Positions 45,930 to 56,624 of a stretch of 64,000 bases of DNA are shown here, one piece after another. Each line of letters starts with the position of its first letter. The first letter of the stretch is position 1. Under the pieces are notes generated by a model that worked only from the letters and a program-made list of their open reading frames with translations, did not search any database and had not been told where the DNA came from. Position numbers and translations under genes: made by a program. The DNA comes from Phallusia mammillata (Eukaryota > Chordata > Ascidiacea > Phlebobranchia > Ascidiidae): NCBI GenBank assembly GCA_003260075.1, contig QLIY01000093.1:124001-188000 (forward strand), given 5' to 3'.

Positions 45930-48900
45930 TCATAGCTGTATGACGCTGTCGCCTGTGTTGCGCTTTGGAGAGCTCTCGTGCGACACCGAGCGTTTCTTTA
46001 ACGGTACATTTTCGGAGTCATTCCACTTGGTGTCACCAGTGGTAAAATCCTCTTCACTGCCTACATGTGAAGAAGGAAAAAGTTGGCAAAAACAATTACA
46101 AGACCAGTGCTTTCCATAGGGCAGTGGCAAAATACTATTCATTTCAAAGGTGATAAAAATATATTAAGAAATAGGCTAATTCATGGTTGCTTTCATTAAC
46201 CTTTAAAACTTAAGATCACATAGGTTTTTTAAACTAGACAATCCCGAAGATAAAACAACAGTCTTGTTTTGTATTGTAGCTGAAAATTTTTGGCATCATT
46301 AGTGTCACTTAAATGCGTAAAGGTGCGTAGCATGACTTCTATTATTTTTAACTTGCGTACCCCACAGACTCTTACTTCACCCCCAATCCCGAAAAAAAGG
46401 AGGGACAACTTTTCCATCATGGCAATTGCTTAGGGTCGTGGTCAAGGGCAATTCATGGGGTCAAAACTCCACAAAAAATTACCATGTGACTTTCGATCGT
46501 TGCCGTCCTTCTTATCTGATTGTAGCAGACTCGGTCCAGTTAACCCGATAGCTGCTGCCCCCAGTGGAGCTGTGATCAGAATTGAAAGTACTGCGATGGT
46601 CAAAATTTGCTTGGCCACCTTGATTATGTCATCGGGAGCGTTTTGCTCTTTGGCGAAGTCGAGGGCCAAGGGTCCAATGGCTGCCTAAAACGAACCTTGA
46701 CATTTTATGTGTTTTTTGCCTTGTGGCATCAACATAGCACATGGACACAAATTTTAAACGAGGACTTGTGGGCAACAATTTAGTTTAAAGCAAAGCAGTT
46801 CTAACTTTGTTTTATGTCATGGGCCGTCAGCCCGATTAACAGAATAGCGTGGAATATTCCAGTAAGCATGCACGCCAAGCATTTTGGCTTTAATATATTC
46901 CTTTACAACACAATTTCGAGAATCTCATAAAACCGTAAATGCATATACAGTTGATCTCGAAATCTAGATGACGTCCTGTGGACCACCTTAAAAGTCATCA
47001 TGTACCACCAGAGAAAAACCCCCCCCCCCCACGCGAGGCAAACAAAAATCTTCTCCCGCAAATTAAGTCCAGCGAATGTAACAGCGCCGAAAGTGGCCAG
47101 GGCACGAAAGAGTAAACCAATGGCAAGAACGGCAATTCCCCCCCCCCTAAATATTTGTAGTTTTTTTGAAGACCGGTCCGCGATAAAATTTTAGTATCAA
47201 AAACGGTCCGCAGTGCAAAAAAGGTTGCCGACCCCTGCTGTGGACCACCTTAAAAGTCATCATGTACCACCAGAGAAAATCTACCTTAAAGCGACGTTTG
47301 TGTAGCCGCAGCACATTTATACTTCACTCACAAAAAATCAAGTTGTGTCTTTGTATTTGATTTTACCAGCGAATCCAAATTCTAGCCACATATTCATCGT
47401 TGCCTTAAAGCTCTTTAGTGTATACATCTGGTTTAAGGGCTTAAAAAATAGAAATCCTCACAACCCCAATCGAATAGTTTCTACCTGTACAGTTGCCTTT
47501 GGCATCCACGCGAGGCAAACAAAAATCTTCTCCCGCAAATTAAGTCCAGCGAAGGAAACAGCGCCGAAAGTGGCCAGGGCCCGAAAGAGCAAACCAATGG
47601 CAAGAACGGCAATACCGAGACCTTTAACAACAATTTAGAATGTCTACTAACTTATAGGAACTTAAGATGTCAAAACACGATATGTTTGTTACAATAGCCA
47701 ATATACAACTGTACTATGAACGTTGCTTATAATGTGAGTATTTTCAAACAGTTGGAGCCATTTTTTGACCAAAACGCAAAAACAAGCCTTTGTTTGACCG
47801 TAAAAGAAAGACAATTTACAATTAACCAGTATTCCTCACAGGAAAACCTTAATTGCTTTACGTACTGAATACCAAAAAATTATAAGTGCTTTGAAAATAT
47901 CATCGCATATCGCAACTTATAACGTCGAACTTTCGCTCACCCACTGTGTCTGGGTCTAAACTTTCGATGGTGATTTCGGCTCCGATTAAACCGAACATGA
48001 TTGGCTCAAACACTCGCCATAGCAACGACATATTCTCTGAGACCGGAATCTGAAATTAAAAAGGTCAAATTTAAATTAAAGCTAAAAAAACTTTAGTGGC
48101 GGTGTAATAGGAATCGAAAGAACTGTGGTGTTCAGGATTTGCTTGACCTCCTTTTGATGACGTTCCCCCCCCCCCATGATTGGCTCAAACACTCGCCATA
48201 GCAACGACATATTCTCTGAGACGGGAATCTGAAATTAAAAAGGCCTAATTTAAATTAAAGCTAAAAAAACCTTTAGTGGCGCTGTAATATGAATCGAGAG
48301 TACTGTGGTGTTGAGGATTTGCTTGACCACCTTTTGATGACGTCATCGGGAGAGTTTAGTTTGATTTAACACAAAAAACTTTTCTAAGACGATTTTGTTC
48401 GCTTTACGATTTGCTTAAAACGTGACACGAGGATTAGATTTCGAGTAAAAGAAGTTGCTGATTTATTTGCAGGGTTGCCATACCGTCCTCATTTCTAATA
48501 AATGTCCTTGTTTTTGACTTAAGTCCTTATTTTGTCTTATTTTCAACAATTACACGTCAAATCTCTGCTACAAGTAAAAGTAAACCTAGACCTGAGTTGT
48601 CGTGAGATGCACGAAGTATTTTGTATAAATAAGGAATTGCTGGAACAGATTGTTGCTGGCAAAAAAGATGACATGCGATATGTCATGGCTCATATAAATG
48701 CAAAGATTTGTAAAAAAACGTTTGTTTCGAATGGTATAAAAGTGTAATTTTACGGTTGTCCTTATTTGGGTGTCCATGTCGATGGCAACCCTGTTTGTAT
48801 GGGTGGTCGATCAAATTCACCGACCTTCTCATCTTGCCATCGCACTGAAGCAACGAAAGAAACGAGAATAGCCGCTAGTGCTCCGGATCCAGGAAACCCA

Positions 48901-49852
48901 GCTATTTGACTTCCAAATATGGAAAGAATTCCTAAACTTGTCACAAACAAGGTGCGGATAAGAGTAACGCCTTTCTGCAACATCAAAATGGAAAAGCGAT
49001 TAAAGAATATTTATTTTAGGTATTGTACTTGTATTGTTTGTTAAATTTGTCCTTAGTTTTAGGCGCAACCGCCTTGTGTTCACATTCACAAGGCTGTCGG
49101 TTCTAATCCTATTTCGGTCGCTGGTGTTTATCCGTGCAAGAAACTTAAGTGGCATTGCTCCAACCCAGTGGAACCTGATAAGTTGAACTAAATTGAAATC
49201 ACCAACTAGGCTACCTCAGTCAAAAAATCAAATAAAACTGATTCAACGGACTTGCAATAAAACAGTTTTGACGCAGCCACCCAAAAGGCGTTGCCCGCCC
49301 ACCGAGAATAATTATTTCATTCTTAAGAATGAAACAAAAAAACAAACACAAAAATGTCACCAAGCAACCATATTTAGTCGATTGAATCGCACATATTTAG
49401 TCGATTGAAATGCACAAGCAACATAAAAGCTTCATTTTTAATGGGGTCGAACATTTCTTTAAGGTTGGAGTAGGAGAATTTTTTTAACTTCTTCGCAACC
49501 CTGGTAAAAAGGATGACTTGGGCCACAATTTATCAAGCATGTTTTGTCTTGTTTACCCAGCGGCCGTTTCTAAAGATCATATTTACCCTAATGTTTCTTT
49601 AGACCTGAAAATTGCGCTAAAATATATAACTTTGAAAATATAAGCCATACAGACCTCGGTTGAGAACCACTGAGCTAGAATACTGCTTACCTTGGAGGCA
49701 GTAGGAACATACCACAGACAAACTCCCATCAAGATCCCTGCTGCTATTCCACCAATCATTTCAAGTGGACCACGAAATATGGTTAACACTATTGAACCTG
49801 CAAATAAATAATTTCGTCATATCACTTAACACAGCAAGATTAAAAACAATTC

Positions 49853-49916
<64 letters not shown>

Positions 49917-52900
49917 TTTTTGTTCGGTGTTCGTTTTTTTGACAATTTCTCATAAAAACGCCGATCTGCGTGTCAAAACTAGCCAAAAAACGCAACTATA
50001 AATTAAATTAAAAACAAGCACTAAACGAGCCTTTTTAACGACCCGACCAAAAACACAAGTAGTAACCAGTGATAAAAAAAAACGCAACACCAAGTCGCAA
50101 ACCGGCCAATTGGACGGAAAACCGCCACCATGGCAACACTTTTGTTATGTGGGCAATATCGCGCTTTGTACAGGTCATTTGACGTCAGGGCAATGCACAC
50201 ATTTAAAGACAATCACATTGACCACGTATAGGCGTCAGAATTAATAGGTACGCTACTGAACGTTGTCATGATACTCTTACCTGCACCGGCGCCAGGGTCT
50301 CCCAGTGTCGTTGATGCGGTCGTCGCGTTTTGTTGCCAAGATGCGTTTGAACTGTCTGTTACACCGTATGCGGTTGTACTGACGCCGTTGTCTGTTGCAG
50401 AACTGACTACAAAAATGGGGGCTCCTCTAAAATACGCAATCTACGCAATCTACGCAATCTGTACGCAATCTGCTTATAAAACGTATGCAACCTTTAAAAA
50501 ATGTTGACGGTTAGGGCTTTTAGGGTCTGGGTGAGGGTTTATAATAAAAATAACACTATAATTTAGTTTTAGATGTCCAGTTTGGGCTTAATATTCTCAT
50601 ATGTGTTGAGAGTGGTACTAAACACTGTATGGTACCGCATGTGAACACTTGTAGAGAAAATTAGACCTGAAAGGCATCTGAAATTAAATTATAAAGTTAA
50701 TTGTATCACAAACCGTCACCCTGACCCTAATAGCACTAACCATCAACATCTTAGTTAGTTTTTGTTAGTAGATTGCGTATAGCTTGCGTAGATTGCGTAG
50801 ATTGCGTATTTTAGAGTGGCCCCCAAAATGGGACGTATTTGACACCAAAGCTAAGTCAGTGTTGTAAGTCGGACCGGGCTTTTTGGGTCAGATTCTGTTC
50901 AAGTTTGAAAGAAACGGCTTGATTGGGGCCTGACTTCACACTTAGCATTATTTGTGCCACAATCTTACCAACTTTCGTGCCAGTTTTTTTCACCAAACAA
51001 TCGGGTACTGCCACGTCTTTTGGATTTTCAGGGCCTAATTTCGGCTCGCTTGTAACAAATGCACAACTTACCGGAGGAGAATGCGATTCCAAGCACAACA
51101 CTGAATCCACTAATTGCAAGAACATCGTCAAAACTCGAGGCGGCTATAACCAAAGTAGGGATACCTGGACAGAAATATAAAAGCAAAAACGTAAATTCGG
51201 AAATGAGTTGAGTTTATTTTGCTTTATTAAAAAAATGTGGCATGCAACTGCACTTAAACAATCAGCAAGCAGGAAATATCAGCTCAAAGGTATAGAGCGC
51301 TTTGTAGGTGGATTAAGGCAAACAGCATAGAGGTTAGTGATGGGACGATACCAGGTTTCAAAGCGAGTACCGATACCGAGTACGAGTACCACGTAAAATA
51401 CCTTCGATGCCAAGTACCGAGTACGATTACCGAGTACTTAAGTATAGTGTTGTATATCAGTGGCTAAATTATCTGCCATGGCCGGGATACAGGCGACCAC
51501 AAACACATGCAGAAAAACGAAATCTCCACACGATAGCGAAAAAAAAATTAACCTGGTGGATCTTATTCCCCATTTTGTTCTTTCTGAAGCAACAATTGGC
51601 AAAAAGTCGCCCCTATTCTTATAGTGTATACCGGCCTTCGGTAACGAACGTTGGTATCGAAAACTGAGACAAAATATTTCATTACCGAGTACGAGTATCG
51701 ATACCACTAAAATCGTTCGATATACCATCGATGCCGAGTACCGGGTACCCGTCCCATCACTAATAGACGTAAACCATCATTACTTAGGCTTATGTGCCCT
51801 TAGCACACAACGGAAAGAAGGGGCTTTGATGGGACCAATCCTAGGCCCACTACTCTGTTTCTGTGTTAGAACAGGAACTTTTATATCGGCTATACCACTT
51901 CTCACATAATACTGCATCAAATGAAAATCATGATGTGTGTAGCTACTGATTATATTATTGATCGATATTGATTTTTTATACCTTGCTGTGTGCCGTAGCC
52001 TTTTTCCTGCAATGTCAAAAGTGAGGGAACAATAACTGCTGGGGTAACTGCGCCAAGGACAAATCTACAAAATAGTGCAGTTTAGTTTATGGTACAGGTT
52101 CAAGTCATTGCTCTCTTTGTACAAATTAAACTTTCCATTATTGTTCCTTAACTGGTTTGTTAAACTATATTTTTCAGATTGAGCAGAACTTTTGATTGAA
52201 CACAAATAAAAAACAGACAAACAAAAAGCTTATAAAATCAAACTAGTTTTACCCCAATAGAAAACCCCATTCCCAACCAAATCCAAGCAAAAGATAGCAG
52301 GATATGGCACAAGCTGTTGACTCGACTAAACATGGAATTGCTGTTAATCGAACACAAACTCCTTTCATTTTCTTGAGTGCCTAAAAAATTTACAATCAGT
52401 AAAAATTGCAATAAAATATACAGAGTGTCAGGATATCAAGTTTTTTTTTGTGAGTTCTAATCCAATAATCAAAAGTTATAGAATTTTATTTAGTTTTTTA
52501 GTGCAGCTATTTGGTGTGGAAGTATATAGTTTACACTGTGCTGTTGGAAAAATATTGAAGCTCAGTGATCAATGCAGTTTTGACAAGTTAAATTTGACAC
52601 TTTAAAATTCTGGTGATATAATGCCATTAACCTAATTGGATTGTATAATACAACATATCATCCAGACACAGTATTGGTAAATGGTTAACCAGACATATGT
52701 TGTTGACACATAACCACAAGGTTAGCTTCAAGGGCAGAAATTTAGACAGCAATTATGATCAAAAATTCTTCTGAATTAATAAAAACCATAAACTATGGTT
52801 TACCGCTGCATCCAATTCTAGTCCAGCTTTGACCAATATAACAGTTAGTGCTATTAATCTTAAAGCACTTGACCATGCTGGATCAATGTACGCTGCAAAA

Positions 52901-53066
52901 TTTATGCCTGGAATGTTTCTCAATGCAAATCCAGCCAGTAGCATGCCTAAAATAAAAAACTTCTATGACTATGTAAGTATTATTTTAACACATGTTAGAG
53001 CTTTTTCAAAATCATTCCAAATTCCAGTGATAACTTTTTGAAAATTGGGCCAAGATCAACATATAT

Positions 53067-53132
<66 letters not shown>

Positions 53133-54566
53133 GCAACATACTTATTTTAAACAATGGTATAAATGGGAATGCATTAGATACCGGGTTGATTCAGCATAGT
53201 ACTTTCAATCTGTAACTTATAACCTGTTGCTTTTTTGAACAAACTTAAAAAAAGAAACTGAACAACTACTGTAAACCAAAATTGAAGCTAACTAATATAA
53301 AAATGCCCAACTACAGATAGAGGTTTGCTTACCCAAAAGAGATGGTAAAGGTGGAAGTTTTGGAATATGAATTAGATCAACTAATTTTCCAGCCAGTATA
53401 CAGCAATCAATCAAAATGATAAGACCAAACAGGTTACCTCCTGGAAGGCAATCACTTCCAACAATTGACCAAGGCACAGCCCATGTCAATACAAGAAGAC
53501 AAACTGTCAAAAAAATATTAGCAGTTCTTACATGAGTGTACTGTAATGTCTAACATATGTCAGTACTAATCTTATTTGAATGCTTAATAACATAAAAGGT
53601 TGGCCAACATGTTTTGATAGAACTTTTGAATACCTTGATTGTAAGCCACCTGTTGCGGGGGTTGGAAATAATATTAGCATGAACATGGGGAGGAAATTAT
53701 GGTGATTAAACACACTGAATATGGAAAACAGGTGTTCAAATTGGGTACACAATGCACAGTTCTTAATATTCTCAGCAAAAAATACCATGGTTTAACAAAC
53801 TATATGCAATACCATGGTTTAACAAGCAAAAAATAGCATGGTTTAACAAGCTATTGTCAGAACTTTATTGCAATTTTTACAGCATGATGTTATACTACAG
53901 ACCACCACCAGCGTTTACACCAGGGGTGGGCAACCTGCGGCCCTTCATTAACGGTTGTGCGGCCCGCAGAGACGCTTGGATTTTAAAAGTACTGGCAAAC
54001 GAGTCCAATTATTACATACTTTTGAGCTGATTAATGCGCCTGGCCTGATGCTAGTTTTCTGCGACCTGGCAAAATGTGGCTAGAAACAAATACGAATTAT
54101 ACTTGTAGTTAAGCATATTTGGTAAGAGAAACCAAGCCAAATCACTTTGTGTTATACACAGGTGCGGCCCGCGATAAAATTTTGATATTTATAATTGGCC
54201 CGACAGGAACAAAGGTTGCCCACCCCTGGTTTACACAATCACTTGAACTAAATTCAGTTAAGTGTCACATTTAACTCATGGTTTTGATGCACACAACTTG
54301 AATAAACTTAACTTAATCCAATTACCACTGATAAAAAACGGACCTAACAATTCTGACTCACTTGATAGTTTTTGTTGAAAACATAGATTTGCTTAAAACA
54401 TTGCAGTTTCTAATATTTTTATAGAATACAGTAGAATGGTAAATAGAATACAGTAAACAAACAATGTTATACCATTGGTTAGATAGTTATCGATGATATT
54501 TTGTGCACTAAAGAATGCATTCTCAGATTTGGATGACACATTATCAGTTGATGATTCTGATTCCAT
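45930..54566 (-). CDS. SLC9B: SLC9B-type sodium/proton exchanger (NHA), 515 aa, 12 exons
   Basis: Exons (5' to 3'): 54473-54566, 53333-53503, 52804-52946, 52253-52380, 51982-52064, 51072-51164, 49691-49797, 48825-48974, 47941-48049, 47485-47621, 46483-46684 and 45930-46060. All have GT-AG borders and agreeing phases; the sum is 516 codons including the stop. The product is a polytopic CPA2-family antiporter. Diagnostic stretches include LPPLPSLLG followed by GMLLAGF, VTPAVIVPS, the ion-binding SFDD (Asp219-Asp220), FPGSGALAAI, EPIMFGLIGAEI and AWMPKATVQAAIGPLAL. The family exchanges Na+ or Li+ for H+ across plasma or organelle membranes. Exon 8 uses an unusual GTCGGT donor. The C-terminal tail after the last membrane segment is Ser/Lys-rich and partly encoded by the last exon. 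Confidence 0.94.
47031..47139 (-). pseudogene. Partial duplicate of SLC9B exon 10
   Basis: Matches 47509-47617 within exon 10 with a handful of changes, most of them silent or conservative. It lacks both the acceptor side and the coding end with the donor, being cut by oligo-C on both sides. It cannot be spliced as a normal exon. Confidence 0.8.
47148..47238. mobile_element. Right end of a hAT MITE, left part missing
   Basis: Ends in the hAT terminus GGTTGCCGACCCCTG followed by target-like ctgtggac, which also occurs at 46975. The left part is replaced by C8. Confidence 0.65.
47997..48344. repeat. Direct duplication of SLC9B exon 9 acceptor region, bridged by C11
   Basis: Copy A (47997-48164) includes most of exon 9 and its upstream intron. 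Copy B (48176-48344) repeats it after C11 (48165-48175) but lacks the exon's donor end. Copies differ at several bases and a one-base indel. Confidence 0.85.
48176..48230 (-). pseudogene. Partial duplicate of SLC9B exon 9
   Basis: This is the acceptor-side half of exon 9, encoding the IPVSENMSLLWRVFEPIM region. It is cut by the C11 run so that no donor follows. The complete exon is at 47941-48049. Confidence 0.8.
48272..48358 (-). pseudogene. Decayed copy of SLC9B exon 11 inside the gene
   Basis: About 85 bp aligns with the middle of exon 11 (around 46561-46645), sharing words such as AGTACTG, ATTTGCTTG, CCACCTT and TCATCGGGAG. A 2-base insertion breaks the frame. It lies upstream of exon 9 in transcription order, so it cannot be a functional last exon. 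A second version sits in the duplicated copy at 48085-48164. It implies an old partial tandem duplication of the gene. Confidence 0.7.
48470..48793. mobile_element. Non-autonomous DNA transposon with CAGGGTTGCCAT ends
   Basis: Terminal inverted repeats are CAGGGTTGCCAT and ATGGCAACCCTG. The flanking 8 bp (tttatttg and tttgtatg) agree at 6 of 8. The 71-codon plus-strand frame inside has no recognisable transposase domain. The right end is 31 bp from the SLC9B exon 8 donor. Confidence 0.7.
49062..49200 (+). mobile_element. Possible tRNA-derived SINE
   Basis: Contains a B-box-like GGTTCTAATCC preceded by an arm that could pair (CCTTGTG..CACAAGG). A non-tRNA body (GTGTTTATCCGTGCAAG) follows. No second copy in the window, so the assignment is tentative. 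Confidence 0.4.
49854..49916. repeat. Poly-C run of 63 bases
   Basis: Homopolymer in SLC9B intron 6, about 60 bp upstream of the exon 7 acceptor in transcription direction. Flanks are not duplicated. Confidence 0.95.
50416..50825. mobile_element. Element with long inverted ends built of TACGCAATC repeats
   Basis: Left end TGGGGGCTCCTCTAAAATACG is followed by three or four TACGCAATC units. The right end is the inverted counterpart (CGTATTTTAGAGTGGCCCCCA). The arms are about 45 bp. The interior has no open frame of note. No clear target-site duplication. It is in SLC9B intron 6. Confidence 0.7.
51335..51762. mobile_element. hAT-type element, 428 bp, with target-site duplication
   Basis: Ends are TAGTGATGGGACG and CGTCCCATCACTA. 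The 8 bp flanks atagaggt (51327-51334) and atagacgt (51763-51770) match at 7 of 8. Subterminal regions are rich in repeated GAGTACCGAT-like words, as in other hAT termini. Interior frames are short. It is in SLC9B intron 5. Confidence 0.85.
53067..53130. repeat. Poly-G run of 64 bases
   Basis: The only long homopolymer in this window that is G on the plus strand. SLC9B intron 2. Flanks are not duplicated. Confidence 0.95.
53776..53850. repeat. Short tandem repeat, three copies of a 15-mer
   Basis: ACCATGGTTTAACAA occurs three times (third with one change) with irregular spacing, in SLC9B intron 1. Confidence 0.7.
53921..54228. mobile_element. hAT-type MITE, 308 bp, perfect 8 bp target duplication
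   Basis: Ends CAGGGGTGGGCAACCT and GGTTGCCCACCCCTG. Target duplication gtttacac at 53913-53920 and 54229-54236. Same family as 9476-9788 in the opposite orientation, with widespread point differences. In SLC9B intron 1. Confidence 0.93.
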
Positions 54567-55213
54567 CATTGTTTGACTTCATATAAAGATGGTGCTTTTA
54601 TAGTTGTTATTTTTTGTCATGTAAAATCTTGATTAACTGGTTGTTGCTGCAACTGCAAATTTCCATTAGCTATTAATACAATAGACTAGAACAACCTGGA
54701 ATTGCAGTGTTAATTGTTTTCCGTCAGTCTGTTAGGTTTAACTAAAGAAATGTAAATCAATAACAACATCGTAGCCTGACTTCGATTGGTTTATTCCGGT
54801 ATGGCTTTTGTTTTACGAAAGCTTTACAGTAAATGACCTACGGCTACGGTAACTTCCAAACTCAATCAACCAAGGCAAGAATTGATCACAATGGGGGCTT
54901 CCCCTCTGTACTTTCGTCACGTTGAAAATTTCACAAGTGCCGGTCTTTTGGCTTTTTTTCGTTTCGCCGTCTTTTTCTTCTTTCACTATCGCGAATGCAT
55001 ACTTAATAAAAGTGAAAACCTCATAAATGACTTCAAAATCGTATTTCAGAGAAAAATGTGCATTACGTTAAAATATAATCGTTGAAAGGAAGGGGTGAAG
55101 TCGAAGTGCTTCGTTCGGCTTGTTTGAGTATATACTCGCACACGAGATCCGACACTGACGGCACAGCGTTTTTTTGTCGAAACGCGTGAAGCAGCTTTGC
55201 AATGAGTTGTGCC

Positions 55214-55369
55214 CAGTGGTGGGATTCAAATTTTTTGTCAGTCGGGTCTATCACAAAAGTCATATTTTTTATCTTTTTTAACAAGTAATACTAACCGGTT
55301 CGCTGATCTCATAAAATTTCGTAAGACAGTTCTACAGAACCGGTGCGAACCGTCTGAATCCCACCACTG
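55214..55369. mobile_element. hAT-type MITE, 156 bp, perfect 8 bp target duplication
   Basis: Ends CAGTGGTGGGATTCAAA and CTGAATCCCACCACTG. Duplicated target gttgtgcc at 55206-55213 and 55370-55377. No coding capacity. Confidence 0.93.
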
Positions 55370-55573
55370 GTTGTGCCCATGCAAGACATTGTCTCAAATA
55401 ATTTGCAAACATGTATTAAAGAGATATTAAATTTGGGACATATTAGGACAAACAATAGATCAATATTTAATGTCATGGTCTGTGACTTCTTGGGGGACTT
55501 ACTCACTTCCACAATATAGGGGTGCTTCCCAATTAGTCACCAGCTTATCTTTTATAAACTGTAGACATGCCAT

Positions 55574-55832
55574 CATGGGCGCCGGCAGAAAATTTTGCAA
55601 GAGGGGGCAAATTTTGGCTCATACTTTACCACATCAAGAATTTGTTACATATGAAGGCATAAATAGTGTGCTTCACAATTGAGTTGCCTAAAAGTTAAAG
55701 CATTTAACGATGTCACAAATTCCCGCGCTGCCACTTTAATTATGTTTGCTGCAAAATATGTTAAATTGAGGTACACTGAAATTCCAAGCGGGGTCAAGTG
55801 CCCCCTTTTGCCCCTACGTGCCGGCGCCCATG
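55574..55832. mobile_element. Element with CATGGGCGCCGGCA inverted ends
   Basis: Perfect 14 bp inverted ends (CATGGGCGCCGGCA and complement), with subterminal similarity continuing into G/C-rich runs (gagggggca and tgccccct). 259 bp, no transposase. Superfamily not recognised and no target duplication found. Confidence 0.65.
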
Positions 55833-56624
55833 CATGTCATGTAAAAATATGTCATGTTTTTCAGTTCTAACTCCTTTCCCTATATTCTCAGAATTGAAAT
55901 AAAGTCACTGTTTATTATAAGTTTTGTTTTGTCTACTCATAAATTCACAGGCATACACAGATTTAAAAGAGTGACAAAACATTATTTCTGAATTAAGCTG
56001 TGGTAAGCAATACAAAATAAAAATGAGTGGCAAACATCAGTAATTCACACAAATCAGTAACAGCTTGTAGTTAGTTTACAGAAATTTTAGAGGTAAATTA
56101 AAAAACGACAGGACACACAGCATGAACAGTGCACAAATGAACTTTAAATACATTTCAGAAACTTTATCTGGAATAAATAAATTATGATACATATAAAAAT
56201 AAAAAGCAAAAATGGGTATGAAAATACAACTTTACACCATGAAGATAGCGTTTTCTTGCCAGATAAATATTTTTTAATGTGTAACAATTTTTTCACAGCA
56301 TTATAACAATCCTAAAAATAGGAAAATAGTATACTATTTTTTTATTAAAAACAACTTTTTATAAATAAACCACAGTTTAACAAAATAATACTAATTTAAC
56401 AACACACATATACTTTTCACAAAGGTGTAAAATGGCAAGGTTTTTATTTTGGAAGTCTGAAATTTTTAATCATTTATTGAGCAAAATTCAGACAACAATG
56501 TAAATAGCAAGAGTTATGCGATGGAGGCAGTTTTTACTGCCAATCAAACAAAATCATAATCCACAGTTGAACATTATGACACCACTACAACTGCAGACAC
56601 AAGAATGACTTGGAAAATTATTAA

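Larger units (their letters stand above)
46976..47280. repeat. Scrambled duplication in SLC9B intron 10
   Basis: Order on the plus strand: an intron string (46976-47018), C12 (47019-47030), a partial copy of exon 10 (47031-47139), C8 (47140-47147), the end of a hAT element (47148-47237), then the same intron string again (47239-47280). The pieces are all explained by neighbouring sequence, so this looks like concatenated alternative alleles. Confidence 0.75.
54567..56624. other. Intergenic region between SLC9B and PTDSS2
   Basis: Contains the SLC9B promoter side, a 156 bp hAT element (55214-55369), a 259 bp inverted-end element (55574-55832), and the AT-rich 3' flank of PTDSS2. No gene seen. 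Confidence 0.6.
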
